The notes beneath the pieces are model-generated. The model was not told the origin of the DNA. It worked only from the letters and a program-made list of their open reading frames with translations, and searched no databases. From Paenibacillus spongiae (lineage in GTDB: Bacteria > Bacillota > Bacilli > Paenibacillales > Paenibacillaceae): 64,000 bases of DNA. Both the position numbers and the translations under genes were made by a program. Positions 8,770-17,582 of the stretch are shown here, in pieces (position 1 is the stretch's first letter; every line of letters starts with the position of its first letter). Where the stretch lies: NCBI RefSeq assembly GCF_024734895.1, contig NZ_CP091430.1, positions 4,048,501 to 4,112,500 of the forward strand, given 5' to 3'.

Positions 8770-9732
8770 TCAGAAAATAGCGTCGCCGTTGATTTTGCGT
8801 ACCGTCCAGTTAGCCACGTAAATCAAAACCATACTGATAACGGACAATAGCAGTCCGGCCGCCGCCGAGAAAGAGAACTGTCCAAGCTGCAGCCCCATCC
8901 TCAGAATGTACGTATCCAGTACGTCGGAGACGCCCATGTTGAGGGGGTTTCCTAAGATGTACGCTTGATTGAAGTTTGAGCTTCCCAGTCCGCCTCCCAG
9001 CAAATTGCCGATGCCAAGAATAAGAACGACGACGATCGTGTCTTTGATCATGGGAACCGTGATCTTGTAGATGCGCTGAAACCTGCTGGCTCCGTCGACG
9101 ATCGACGCTTCATACACTTCATGGTCGATTCCTGCAATGGCAGCCAAGAAAATGATGGCGCCGAATCCTGTAACCTTCCAAATATCCGAGAGGAGCGCGA
9201 TCGCCACGTAATAGCCCGGATATGAAAGGAATGGAATTGCCTCCTTGATCCATCCAAGCTTGATCAGAATCGGGTTCAACACCCCGTCGGACGCGGCGCT
9301 GACAAAGATTATGATCATGCCGCCTGCAATGACCCAGGATATGAAGTTGGGCAAGTAGCTTGACGTCTGCACAAATTTCTTGAAGAAGTTATCCTTCAGT
9401 TCATTGAGCAACAACGCAAAGATCAGCGGACAGAAGAAACCAAGCACGAACTTGAGCGAACTTAGTACGACCGTGTTGCGCGCAGCAATCCAAAACGCCT
9501 CGTCGTTGAACAGATCCTTGAAGTGGTGCAGACCTACGAACTTACTGTGCACAAAGCCAATGGAAGGATTATAATTCTGAAAGGCCATGACAATGCCGAA
9601 CATGGGCAGGTAACTAAAGACGAGCAAGAACAGGCCGCCAAGTATCGCCAAAGACTGAAAAAACAGTTCTTTTCTGAATCTGTACACCATGCCGCGAGAG
9701 TAGCTTTTCTCCGGGAAGCGTCCCGAATTCAT
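8770..9732 (-). CDS. Carbohydrate ABC transporter permease, LplB/YteP type
   Basis: About 320 aa, MalF-like with six membrane segments and an EAA loop VYEASIVDGASRFQRIYKI. The N-terminus carries the charged LplB-type stretch before SLAILGGLFLLVFSYLPMFGIVMAFQNYNP. Two ATGs lie at 9738 and 9732; GGAGG is only one base before the first but seven before the second, so 9732 is preferred. A cre-like site is just upstream. It pairs with the LplC-type permease encoded next. Confidence 0.92.
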   Translation of the reverse strand: MNSGRFPEKSYSRGMVYRFRKELFFQSLAILGGLFLLVFSYLPMFGIVMAFQNYNPSIGFVHSKFVGLHHFKDLFNDEAFWIAARNTVVLSSLKFVLGFFCPLIFALLLNELKDNFFKKFVQTSSYLPNFISWVIAGGMIIIFVSAASDGVLNPILIKLGWIKEAIPFLSYPGYYVAIALLSDIWKVTGFGAIIFLAAIAGIDHEVYEASIVDGASRFQRIYKITVPMIKDTIVVVLILGIGNLLGGGLGSSNFNQAYILGNPLNMGVSDVLDTYILRMGLQLGQFSFSAAAGLLLSVISMVLIYVANWTVRKINGDAIF

Positions 9733-9756
9733 TTTCATACCTCCAATCCTTTAGAT

Positions 9757-9770
9757 AGAAAGCGCTGTCA
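9757..9770. promoter_or_regulatory. cre-like site (CcpA)
   Basis: AGAAAGCGCTGTCA matches the cre consensus TGWAANCGNTNWCA at every specified position except the first. It lies 25 bases upstream of the LplB-type permease start, within the 100-base gap after the response regulator, and would allow glucose repression of the transporter genes separately from the kinase/regulator pair. Confidence 0.5.
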
Positions 9771-9840
9771 AATTTGGTTCTGCTCCTATCGTAGCATCCT
9801 TGAAGCTTGCATAAACTCCATTATTTTTGGAATCACTCTC

Positions 9841-11478
9841 TTATATTGAGCTCATCGTCCGGTTTTTATATTCAAGCGGAGTCATCCCCGTTAAGTCTTT
9901 GAATACCCGGAAGAAATACGTATAGTTGTTGAAGCCGACCTCTTTATAGATGTCCTTGACACGCAACTCGGCTCGGTCGATCAACGCCTTGGCCTCCTCT
10001 ACCCTAACCTTGTTCAGATACTCGACGAAGCCGAGACAATATTCGTCCTTGAATAAGCGGCTGAGGTAAGAGGCGTTGATTCCGAGCGCGACAGCTGCAT
10101 CATGAAGCGAAATGTTGCGCCTGAAATGCTGCCGGACATATTGAACCGCTTTCAAGCCATACGGGCTTTTATTTCTGCCGCTCGGACATCGCTTGAGCTT
10201 CGCAAATAAGCTTGCATAGACGTCGAGCAGCCAATGGCGAATATCGATGATGGTTTCAAACTTCTGAGGCTGATTGTAGGGGATATCGTCGCTCTTATAC
10301 AGTTCTTCAATGAAAATCCCGAATTCTCGTGCGACCCGATGGAGCAGATTGATCAAATCCGCGCTAACAAGCTGTATGGACTTGAAGCTGTCCTTCTCCT
10401 CTAACATCTTATTGAACAAAGCTTCGATATAATCGGCAGTCCCTTCATCGTCAAATGCCCGGATCCGCCGGTTAAGCTCCCTCTCATCTAGTGCGCTCAA
10501 ACTAAATACGGCAGCCTTCTTCCGAGGCTTGACCGTTCCATGCCAGAAGACCATGTTCTTCCCGTCATAAAACTTATCCGCCAGTGCCCGCTCTGCCTCA
10601 CTGCAATACTGACTGATATCCGCAATATCCGGGCATTTTCTGCTGACAGAGAAACAAGCCGTCAGGTTGAGTTGCCGGGCAGCGCTTTGCCGGATGCTTC
10701 CGATTGCTTCCGATAATTGATTGTAAGTATATAATTCACTATGTACGTGACCCAGCGAGACGAGCATCACGAAGCTACCGTTATCCAGTTGTTCCATGAT
10801 CGTTGATCCGACACACTCCATTGACTGGATCGCGATGTCTATGAAAGTTTGCGCAAGCACAGCCAGCTCCGAAGCCGAGTAGGTATCCTGCATTTGGGAA
10901 AAACCGTCGATTTCGGCCATAACGACCACGATGTTCTTCGTATCGAGTTTGATTTGCAATGCCAACGCTTCCCTAACGATTTCTCCACGGTCACCGATCA
11001 TGCCAGTCGAAAGGCGTTTCACGAAGGAGCTCACAGCGACCTTCCGGCCCATCTCCCGATGAAGTTCATGCATCACTCTTTCACCTAATTCCGCTTTTTC
11101 GCGGTAGATGCCGTTACGCGTCTGCGTCAACAAAGCAAGCATGTTGTCGGCGTTCAAACGATGTTTCAACATGTAGTCCACTACCCCGGATTTCAGGCTG
11201 TTCCTTACATATTCGAAATCATCATAGCCGCTCAACGCGATCATCTTTACTCCGGGATAATGATGTGCAACGTACGCGATGAACGCCACGCCATCCATTA
11301 CGGGCATGTTCATGTCCGTGACGATGATATCGGGCTCGACTCCCGCCAGCAACTTGATGGCTGCGATGCCATTCTCCGCTTCACCGCAAAGAACGAAACC
11401 TTGTCTCTCCCAGTCGATCAGCGTCCGCAATTTCGCGCGCGCTGGGATATCGTCATCCACCAGCAGCACTTTGAGCAT
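9841..11478 (-). CDS. Response regulator, YesN type (REC + AraC HTH)
   Basis: About 545 aa. The N-terminal receiver domain shows LLVDDD (acidic pocket), phospho-acceptor Asp in IVTDMNMPVMDG, and ALSGYDDFEYV. A long middle region follows, and the last 100 residues are an AraC-type double HTH ending in VGFNNYTYFFRVFKDLTGMTPLEYKN. The ATG at 11478 is preceded by AGGAGG (12 bases) inside the end of the kinase gene, so the two genes overlap by 26 bases and are translationally coupled; a GTG at 11499 is the alternative. It should activate the downstream permease/binding-protein genes in response to the sugar signal. Confidence 0.92.
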   Translation of the reverse strand: MLKVLLVDDDIPARAKLRTLIDWERQGFVLCGEAENGIAAIKLLAGVEPDIIVTDMNMPVMDGVAFIAYVAHHYPGVKMIALSGYDDFEYVRNSLKSGVVDYMLKHRLNADNMLALLTQTRNGIYREKAELGERVMHELHREMGRKVAVSSFVKRLSTGMIGDRGEIVREALALQIKLDTKNIVVVMAEIDGFSQMQDTYSASELAVLAQTFIDIAIQSMECVGSTIMEQLDNGSFVMLVSLGHVHSELYTYNQLSEAIGSIRQSAARQLNLTACFSVSRKCPDIADISQYCSEAERALADKFYDGKNMVFWHGTVKPRKKAAVFSLSALDERELNRRIRAFDDEGTADYIEALFNKMLEEKDSFKSIQLVSADLINLLHRVAREFGIFIEELYKSDDIPYNQPQKFETIIDIRHWLLDVYASLFAKLKRCPSGRNKSPYGLKAVQYVRQHFRRNISLHDAAVALGINASYLSRLFKDEYCLGFVEYLNKVRVEEAKALIDRAELRVKDIYKEVGFNNYTYFFRVFKDLTGMTPLEYKNRTMSSI

Positions 11479-13312
11479 CTTCGTTCTGCGCCTCCTCACT
11501 CTTCAAAATCGGAACGATGACTTCCACCGTCGTGTACATCCCCACAAGACTCGTCATGTAAATGCCGTAAGAATCACCAAAGAACAGCTTGATTCGATCG
11601 TCCACATTCCGGATTCCCATCCCGCCAATACGTTTTCTGCCCTCCGAGGACGCCTCGTTCCTTATTGCGGCCATCTCATCTTCCGTCATCCCGATGCCGT
11701 CGTCCGTAATGGTGATCCGGATACGTCCCTCCTCTTCATAGCCCTTGACCATGATTACACCTTGCCCTCTTTTCCCGGCGATCCCATGAATGAGGCTGTT
11801 CTCCACAAAGGGCTGAAGCATGAATTTCAAAATTCTGCAATCCAGAATAGATTCATCGATCTCGAAATAGAGTTCAAACAGATCGAAGTATCGGTATTTT
11901 TGGATATTTGCGTAATGTTGCAAATAATCGATTTCTTCTCGAAGCGTAATCAAGTCTCCACCTTTCCCCATCGCGACATGCAACATTTGAATAAGTGACG
12001 TAACCAAGCAATCGATATTGTTGGCTTTCTGTTTCTGTGCCAACCAACGAACGGTATTCAGCGTATTGGATAAAAAATGAGGATTGATTTGCGCTTGCAG
12101 CGCTTTCAATTCCGCCAGTCTTTTCTGATCTTCCTGTTGCTTGACGTTAAACAGTAAATTGCGAATTTCATCGACCATTCGATCAAAGTTACCTGACACA
12201 ACCGCAAGCTCGTCCCTATGGATATCTCTTATGCTGTTCGTGAAGTCCCCCTCTTTGGCGGCGTCCATAGCCCGAATCAACTTCTTGAGCGGCTTCGAGA
12301 TGCTTCTCGAGATGACGGCAGACAGATAGATGGCACAAGCAAAGCATAAGCCGGTAATCAGCATAATGGTATATCCGAGCTTGCGCGACTCGGCATTCAG
12401 GAACGCATAAGGTACCCAGCTTATCAAGTACCAGTCGGTTTTGTCGATGGGTGCATATACAGCCAATTCCTTCCTTTGGTCAAGCGTCACATCGAAAGCA
12501 CGCTTGCTTCCGGTTCTTTCATTGCTTACAAGCTGCACCGCAAGATTGCTCGCACTCCGTGCCGATGCTTCGGCATCTTCGAGTGGACTGGCGACAATCT
12601 TTCCGTTTATGGTCGTCACGACAATATGCGCGTCCTTCCCGATATCAATATTTGAGAACGCATTCAATAAGAAGCGACTACGGACAGCTACGACAAGTGT
12701 GGCAACCTCTTTATCCGTTATAAGCGATTTGATCTCTCTCACGATAAGCACGCTTCCCGTCTCATCCTTGAATGGAGGAAGCATCCAAATATTCGCGCCT
12801 TTATGAGCGACTGCCAGTTGCCTTAGATGGGGAAAGACTTGGGCAATGCTGGCCTGGTAATGTACGCCTGCACTTTCTTGTGAGACAATGCCAGTGAACA
12901 CATTACCGACTGTATCGAAGATCTCCGCTAATTGCACGTCCTCTACAATCGAAAATTTATCACTCAAGTAGCTGTTGACTTCATATTTGAGCTTCACCGT
13001 ATCTTCATCTGTTTGTCCATTGTAGAGTTGAAGGTTGTTTTGAACGATTTTGGATAAGTAGACTTCGTCGGCGGCCGCCTCGACTTTTTCCATTTTGGCG
13101 CTAATGTTCTTGGATACCTCGTTCAACATTTGAATCAAATACGATTCTGTCTTGGCATCCATTTCACGGCTTGATTTGTGGTATGCAATGAAACCCGTCA
13201 GCGAAAGAGGGAGAATAGACAGCAGAATGAATGAAATCATCAATCTATTCTGAATGTTGGCGTTGCGAAGAAAGGCATGGATCCAGTTATCGAAGCGGGG
13301 AATTTGTTTCAT
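11453..13312 (-). CDS. Sensor histidine kinase, YesM type
   Basis: 619 aa from the ATG at 13312 (GGAGGAG seven bases upstream). Order: membrane helix at about 20-40 (MISFILLSILPLSLTGFIAY), extracellular sensor region of about 250 residues, second membrane helix (MLITGLCFACAIYLSAVI), HAMP domain (SISKPLKKLIRAMDAAKEGDF), then the His_kinase domain with phospho-acceptor His in QINPHFLSNTLNTV and an HATPase domain with DDGIGM and GGMGIRNVDDRI. It is the first gene of the five-gene sugar-uptake unit and presumably senses the transported sugar or the ligand-bound lipoprotein. Confidence 0.92.
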   Translation of the reverse strand: MKQIPRFDNWIHAFLRNANIQNRLMISFILLSILPLSLTGFIAYHKSSREMDAKTESYLIQMLNEVSKNISAKMEKVEAAADEVYLSKIVQNNLQLYNGQTDEDTVKLKYEVNSYLSDKFSIVEDVQLAEIFDTVGNVFTGIVSQESAGVHYQASIAQVFPHLRQLAVAHKGANIWMLPPFKDETGSVLIVREIKSLITDKEVATLVVAVRSRFLLNAFSNIDIGKDAHIVVTTINGKIVASPLEDAEASARSASNLAVQLVSNERTGSKRAFDVTLDQRKELAVYAPIDKTDWYLISWVPYAFLNAESRKLGYTIMLITGLCFACAIYLSAVISRSISKPLKKLIRAMDAAKEGDFTNSIRDIHRDELAVVSGNFDRMVDEIRNLLFNVKQQEDQKRLAELKALQAQINPHFLSNTLNTVRWLAQKQKANNIDCLVTSLIQMLHVAMGKGGDLITLREEIDYLQHYANIQKYRYFDLFELYFEIDESILDCRILKFMLQPFVENSLIHGIAGKRGQGVIMVKGYEEEGRIRITITDDGIGMTEDEMAAIRNEASSEGRKRIGGMGIRNVDDRIKLFFGDSYGIYMTSLVGMYTTVEVIVPILKSEEAQNEDAQSAAGG

Positions 13313-13703
13313 CGTTTCGCTCCTCCGGTAATCTTTTTCCCAACAAGAGCTCGTAACAGCTAGAATAGTTGCCCCTCCAAGCAAAGACGTTGTTGGCGGG
13401 CCAGCCTAATTGACGACCGTTGCAGCCTGTCAGCGATTGGTCTTTTCAGTAATACCAATTTGCCAATTGATCGAATTGGGGCTAAGGGTATTGCTTGTTA
13501 TGTTCGTTGCCTTTCAGTATTGGCATCGCCGGACGTGGATCATAAAAAGGGTACCCGTTCAATGATTTTGCCGCTAGTATTGTTCCGTCCTCACCAAGTA
13601 TTTCTAGGATTTATTCCCAAATCCTCCCGCATGAAGATGAAAGAATACCGGACGTGAATATTAGGAGCGCGGAAAGCGGAGATTTCTTACTCTAAGTGAC
13701 TTT

Positions 13704-13723
13704 CCGCTAAACATCATTAGCGG
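13704..13723. repeat. CCGCTAA/TTAGCGG inverted repeat
   Basis: Perfect 7-bp arms around a 6-base loop. The right end of a second inverted repeat (GCGGAAAG 13669 / CTTTCCGC 13700) overlaps it. A related TTAGCGG sits in the hairpin loop at 32064, so this may be a small dispersed repeat family. Confidence 0.5.
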
Positions 13724-13928
13724 TCATCGGGCAGTCAGAAAATGGCTTGTTACTTCCGCTAAGGCCGTCAACAACAGCCGAATACATGTCCGCAGCTGCT
13801 TATTACCAAACAACTGCTGGCTCTAACGGCTATATTCAATTTCTTTTGTGCTACCGTTAATCCATACAGATAATTAAGAAAATAAGCTGCCGCGGTCAAG
13901 GAGCTATGTTGTTGTCACAAGTTGGCTA

Positions 13929-13974
13929 AGGACGCAAGTTCTTGTCAACTCATTTTGACAAGAACTTGCGTCCT
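13929..13974. repeat. 20-bp perfect inverted repeat
   Basis: AGGACGCAAGTTCTTGTCAA and its exact complement are separated by six bases (CTCATT). The right arm is followed by AAAAACAAAAAAAG, so on the minus strand the T run precedes the stem; it does not fit a normal terminator in either direction. Confidence 0.8.
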
Positions 13975-14130
13975 AAAAACAAAAAAAGTCGCTACTAAGC
14001 GATTTTTAAGTGTTATGTCTATCGTCAATTCCGCCCATTATTTACCTATTCATGAAAACAGCCCTCTCATGAAAATTACTATTTTCATAGTATAGACTAT
14101 CTTGTAATCGGTAACTCGGGATGGTGAAAA

Positions 14131-15222
14131 ATGAGAGTTTTAATGTTGGTATCGCAGCTGAATTTTGGAGGAACTGAAAAATACATTCTTTCTATATCCC
14201 GAAGTTTACTAACACACGGGGTTCGGGTCGGTGTCGCATCTAAAAAAGGACCGCTTGCAGGCTCATTTATAAAAGCGGGAATCGCACTTCATTATTTGCC
14301 AACAGGAACAAATTTCAACAAGCAATCCCTATTATCTTCGATTATTGCTAAAGGATCGTACGACCTGATCCACGCGCATGATTCTAGGTCGTTTGCTCTT
14401 GCAGCAACCTTAACACGGCAGTATAACATCCCTTTAATCGTTACCGTTCATGGTACTTATCATCATCGGGCTGCCTTATTAGCTGCAGCTAGGACTTCCA
14501 AACGCGTGATTTCGGTTTCGCCGAAGCTGACTAGATGGTTGCTGAACCATAAAATACCCGCTAACAAGATCCAGATGATCCCTAATGGAATTGACGTCAT
14601 AACGTACCGCACTGCATCGAATAAAAATCACTGGCGAACGGCACTTCGTTTACCCCAAGCCGCCCAAATTCTTCTGTACGCCGGTAGATTCTCCCCTGAC
14701 AAATATCCCATAGCCAGAAATGTGGTCTTAGCAGCAGAACGTATCGCCAAATACAACCATCAATTTATAGCCGTTCTAATTGGACCCGGTTCTCGGACAA
14801 ACCTGGTTCAGCTTGCGGCAAATGTCAATCGCCGTCTTGGCCGAACAGCGATCATCATTCGTCCTCCAATGTCTAATATCCAGCATGCCTATTATACCGC
14901 GGATGTTGTAGTAGGCACGGGGCGAGTTGCCCTTGAAGCAATGGCATGCGCCAAACCCGTTGTTGCAGTAGGCGTCGCTGGATACTGCGGTATCGTGCAT
15001 CCGGGAAATATGAATAAAATGATTCAATGTCACTTTGGCGACCACGGTGCTTTTACTCCGACAACAGCCAATAAGCTTACGGCAGACATTAATAGCCTGT
15101 TAAGCAATCCAATACGGGCCCGCGAATTAGGGATAATCGGGAGCTTGACAGTTAAACAGAGATTTTCTATTAATAACGTTTCTTCTCGGATACTTAATGT
15201 TTATAAGAGCCATTATACGTAG
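14131..15222 (+). CDS. Glycosyltransferase family 4
   Basis: 363 aa GT-B fold glycosyltransferase. The N-terminal domain starts MRVLMLVSQLNFGGTEKYI, with the GGTE loop of family 4 enzymes; HAHDSR and VTVHGTYHH are typical of the first Rossmann half. The second half has IPNGID, LLYAGRFSPDK and the nucleotide-sugar site EAMACAKPVVAVG (usual E-x7-E pattern only partly kept: ALEAMACAKPVV). It should transfer a sugar from an NDP donor to a lipid, teichoic acid or surface polymer. It has no co-directional neighbour and is bounded by the repeat-rich gap and a terminator, so its pathway is not shown. Confidence 0.88.
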   Translation: MRVLMLVSQLNFGGTEKYILSISRSLLTHGVRVGVASKKGPLAGSFIKAGIALHYLPTGTNFNKQSLLSSIIAKGSYDLIHAHDSRSFALAATLTRQYNIPLIVTVHGTYHHRAALLAAARTSKRVISVSPKLTRWLLNHKIPANKIQMIPNGIDVITYRTASNKNHWRTALRLPQAAQILLYAGRFSPDKYPIARNVVLAAERIAKYNHQFIAVLIGPGSRTNLVQLAANVNRRLGRTAIIIRPPMSNIQHAYYTADVVVGTGRVALEAMACAKPVVAVGVAGYCGIVHPGNMNKMIQCHFGDHGAFTPTTANKLTADINSLLSNPIRARELGIIGSLTVKQRFSINNVSSRILNVYKSHYT

Positions 15223-15265
15223 TAAAGTGCGAATCCTACGGCTCGGCGTGCCCCGGCGACACATT

Positions 15266-15299
15266 AGAAGCTCTCCCATAATTAATGGGGAGAGCTTCT
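15266..15299. terminator. Bidirectional terminator
   Basis: AGAAGCTCTCCC pairs with GGGAGAGCTTCT; it lies between the convergent ends of the glycosyltransferase and GH172-type genes. Confidence 0.8.
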
Positions 15300-15314
15300 T
15301 TCGTCCGCGCGGCT

Positions 15315-16334
15315 TTATGGAGTGCTCTGATGATCGGTATCCTTGATCCGGTACCAGCACATCAGCTCTTCCAGCGCAGGAATTGGCGGACCGGAACCTT
15401 CCGGAGTATTGACATACATATAGGAAACGGCGGAATAACTGAACGGCAGCAGATGTTCTGCCTTCCAGGGATTGATGAATTCCATCCGGAAGCTGCTTCG
15501 GAATCGGATCGCATCGGTCTCATGAATCCGGTACATCGCGACACTCGACGTCAATGCGTCCTTAACGACGACGCCGTGATGCTGTCCGGTGAACACGCCT
15601 TCCCGGAAGTACCAGCCTCCAAGGAAGTAATCCTCGAGCCCCGTTCCAACGATTGTCGGCTCGTTCGATTGCCCGCCGTCAATATATATGTACTCTGGCG
15701 CTTCCAAGAAGGAAAGATAGTTTTTATCCCTCCCCTGCATGGCAAGCGAGCAGCCCGCATAATGCCCCTTCCCTTGAATGTCGGCAATCAGTACCGGTGA
15801 CGGTCCGTCATTGCGGCCGGTATGGAATTGCGCATGGAAATAACCGCTATCCTCTGGCAGCTTATCGAGTTGATAGAGAACATTCATGAACACATCCGTA
15901 TCGATAATCGAGTCCTTGTTCTCGAATTCGATCCGGAATCCTTTCTTGAATGGCATCGGAAACTTCATAAAGAAACCGCCGCTCGACATGCCAAACCGGC
16001 TAGATCCGAAGCTTGCCATCTGGCAGAGGCCGTTACCGAATAAGTCTCCTACCGGTGCATTGACAGCAGGAATCTTCGCTCCATCCCAGTAGATTTTCAT
16101 AATCAGCGTCTTCAAAATCGATTGGCTGACCGGCTTGTCCTTATCCCAATGGGCCCAGAACCATCCTGGGAACGTAATCCAGATTTGTGCGATATACCCC
16201 TCTCCCATTACTTCCCCTGCCGATACAGTCTCGCCTCTCCGTACCCAGATCGTCTTGTGTCTCGTGCTCAAGTTGAACGTCGTCAATTGACGGGTTTGCT
16301 CATCTTTTATTCGGTACAACTCATCCTTATGCAT
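15315..16334 (-). CDS. DUF2961 glycoside hydrolase (GH172 type)
   Basis: 339 aa, almost entirely one DUF2961 domain of jelly-roll type. Recognisable segments are GEGYIAQIWITFPGW, GDLFGNG, the glycine-rich FGMSSGGFFMKFPMPF strand, and GTGLEDYFLGGWYF followed by HGVVVKD and YRIHETDAIRF. Characterised members of family GH172 act on difructose dianhydride or on arabinofuranose and fructofuranose linkages; which one applies here is not visible. No signal peptide, so it should act inside the cell on imported oligosaccharides. It stands alone between a terminator and a 210-base gap. Confidence 0.85.
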   Translation of the reverse strand: MHKDELYRIKDEQTRQLTTFNLSTRHKTIWVRRGETVSAGEVMGEGYIAQIWITFPGWFWAHWDKDKPVSQSILKTLIMKIYWDGAKIPAVNAPVGDLFGNGLCQMASFGSSRFGMSSGGFFMKFPMPFKKGFRIEFENKDSIIDTDVFMNVLYQLDKLPEDSGYFHAQFHTGRNDGPSPVLIADIQGKGHYAGCSLAMQGRDKNYLSFLEAPEYIYIDGGQSNEPTIVGTGLEDYFLGGWYFREGVFTGQHHGVVVKDALTSSVAMYRIHETDAIRFRSSFRMEFINPWKAEHLLPFSYSAVSYMYVNTPEGSGPPIPALEELMCWYRIKDTDHQSTP

Positions 16335-16547
16335 CCGTATACCTCCCTCTAATCACTTTATAAATTCACTTGAATTTGGTATTACAACCATGATTAGTAT
16401 AATAGTTAATCCAGGTAGAATGTCAATAACTGATCTTCTTTTCGATAGATTAGTCATAGACTTTTTATAGGGATGGTAATACGCAAAAAAAACTCCGAAA
16501 CATTAAGATTCTACTCTCCTATTGTATCGATCTTCTTCATGTGAAGC

Positions 16548-17582
16548 TTATAATCGCGATTTCACCAGCAAGTATAAGAAATACGGCGCTCCGATGACGG
16601 CGACTACGACACCCGTCGGAATTTCCGATGGCTGCAGGATGGAGCGGCCAATCGTATCGGCTGCAATGACGAGCAAGGAGCCGGTCAACGCCGCAGTAGG
16701 CAGCAGCAGCTGGTGCTGCGGACCGACGAGCCGGCGCGCCAGATGCGGTCCGATTAGCCCGACGAAACCAATGCTGCCGCTTACGGCAACGCATGCTCCT
16801 GCAAGTCCGACCGAAGAGGCAAGCAGCTTCAGCCGCTCCTTCTCAACCGCGGCTCCAAGACCGCTAGCCAATTGATCGCCCAAGCTCAATACATTCAATA
16901 TCCGTGCCTTGAAGAAAATATAGGGCAGCAGTACTGCAATCCAAGGGAGAAGCGCCAGCACGAACTTCCAGTTCGCGCCCCATATGCTGCCTGCCATCCA
17001 ATTCGCGACAAACTGGTATTTGTCCGGATTTAATTTTAACGTCAATACGATCGTAGCCGCATGGATTCCAGCACCTATTGCTATGCCGGTCATTAACAGC
17101 CTGGTCGGCGATATGCCGTAATGCCGCTTATAGGTCAGTACATAAATCAATGCTGCCGTCAGCCCTGACCCGGTCAGAGCCAGCACAGGCAGTAGAAAAA
17201 GCGGTGCAGCTGCAGTTAACGGAAAGTAAGAGACGAATAATAACACCATGAGTCCCGCTCCCGCATTAATGCCCAGAATGCCTGGATCGGCCAGCGCATT
17301 TCGCGATATGCCTTGCAGCACGCAGCCCGTTACGGCGAGTCCTGCACCGATTAAGATGGAAATCACGATGCGCGGCAAGCGGAACTCGAACAGAATCAGC
17401 GATTGCTTCTCCGTACCCATGCCGAAGAACGTTTCAATCACATCGGACGGCGCCAGCCGGATAAATCCGGTATTCATGCTAATTACGAAAGTAACGATAA
17501 TGAGCAGCCCGACAATGGCCATGACGGTTATCCCCCGTTGTCGCCGGCGCCGCTCAGCCGCAGGCTTCGAAACGATTTGCAT
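16548..17582 (-). CDS. Iron-siderophore ABC permease, FecCD family (second)
   Basis: 344 aa, all membrane helices, with the FecCD signature DVIETFFGM near the N-terminus, EFRLPRIVISILIGAGLAVTG, GINAGAGLMVLL and the closing GSIGFVGLIGPHLARRLVGPQHQLLLP. It should pair with the neighbouring permease to form the channel for ferric-siderophore import. Its start overlaps the other permease's stop by one base, showing tight coupling. It is the last gene of the Fur-controlled operon; no ATPase gene follows, so an ATPase from elsewhere (YusV/FhuC-like) is presumably used, as in the B. subtilis Feu system. Confidence 0.93.
   Translation of the reverse strand: MQIVSKPAAERRRRQRGITVMAIVGLLIIVTFVISMNTGFIRLAPSDVIETFFGMGTEKQSLILFEFRLPRIVISILIGAGLAVTGCVLQGISRNALADPGILGINAGAGLMVLLFVSYFPLTAAAPLFLLPVLALTGSGLTAALIYVLTYKRHYGISPTRLLMTGIAIGAGIHAATIVLTLKLNPDKYQFVANWMAGSIWGANWKFVLALLPWIAVLLPYIFFKARILNVLSLGDQLASGLGAAVEKERLKLLASSVGLAGACVAVSGSIGFVGLIGPHLARRLVGPQHQLLLPTAALTGSLLVIAADTIGRSILQPSEIPTGVVVAVIGAPYFLYLLVKSRL

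Larger units (their letters stand above)
13313..14130. other. 818-base non-coding region rich in inverted repeats
   Basis: No convincing gene. It separates the leftward kinase operon from the rightward glycosyltransferase, so it should hold both promoters. From 13669 to 13880 the motif CCGCTAA or its complement TTAGCGG recurs (13704, 13717 inverted, 13756), with weaker copies near 13823 and 13853. A 20-bp perfect hairpin lies at 13929-13974, followed by an A-rich stretch and a small TCGCT/AGCGA hairpin with a T run (13989-14007). Confidence 0.6.

Noticed and set aside
15315..15800. 171-aa plus-strand frame opposite the GH172-type gene
   Set aside because: Antisense of a conserved gene; no SD and no family.
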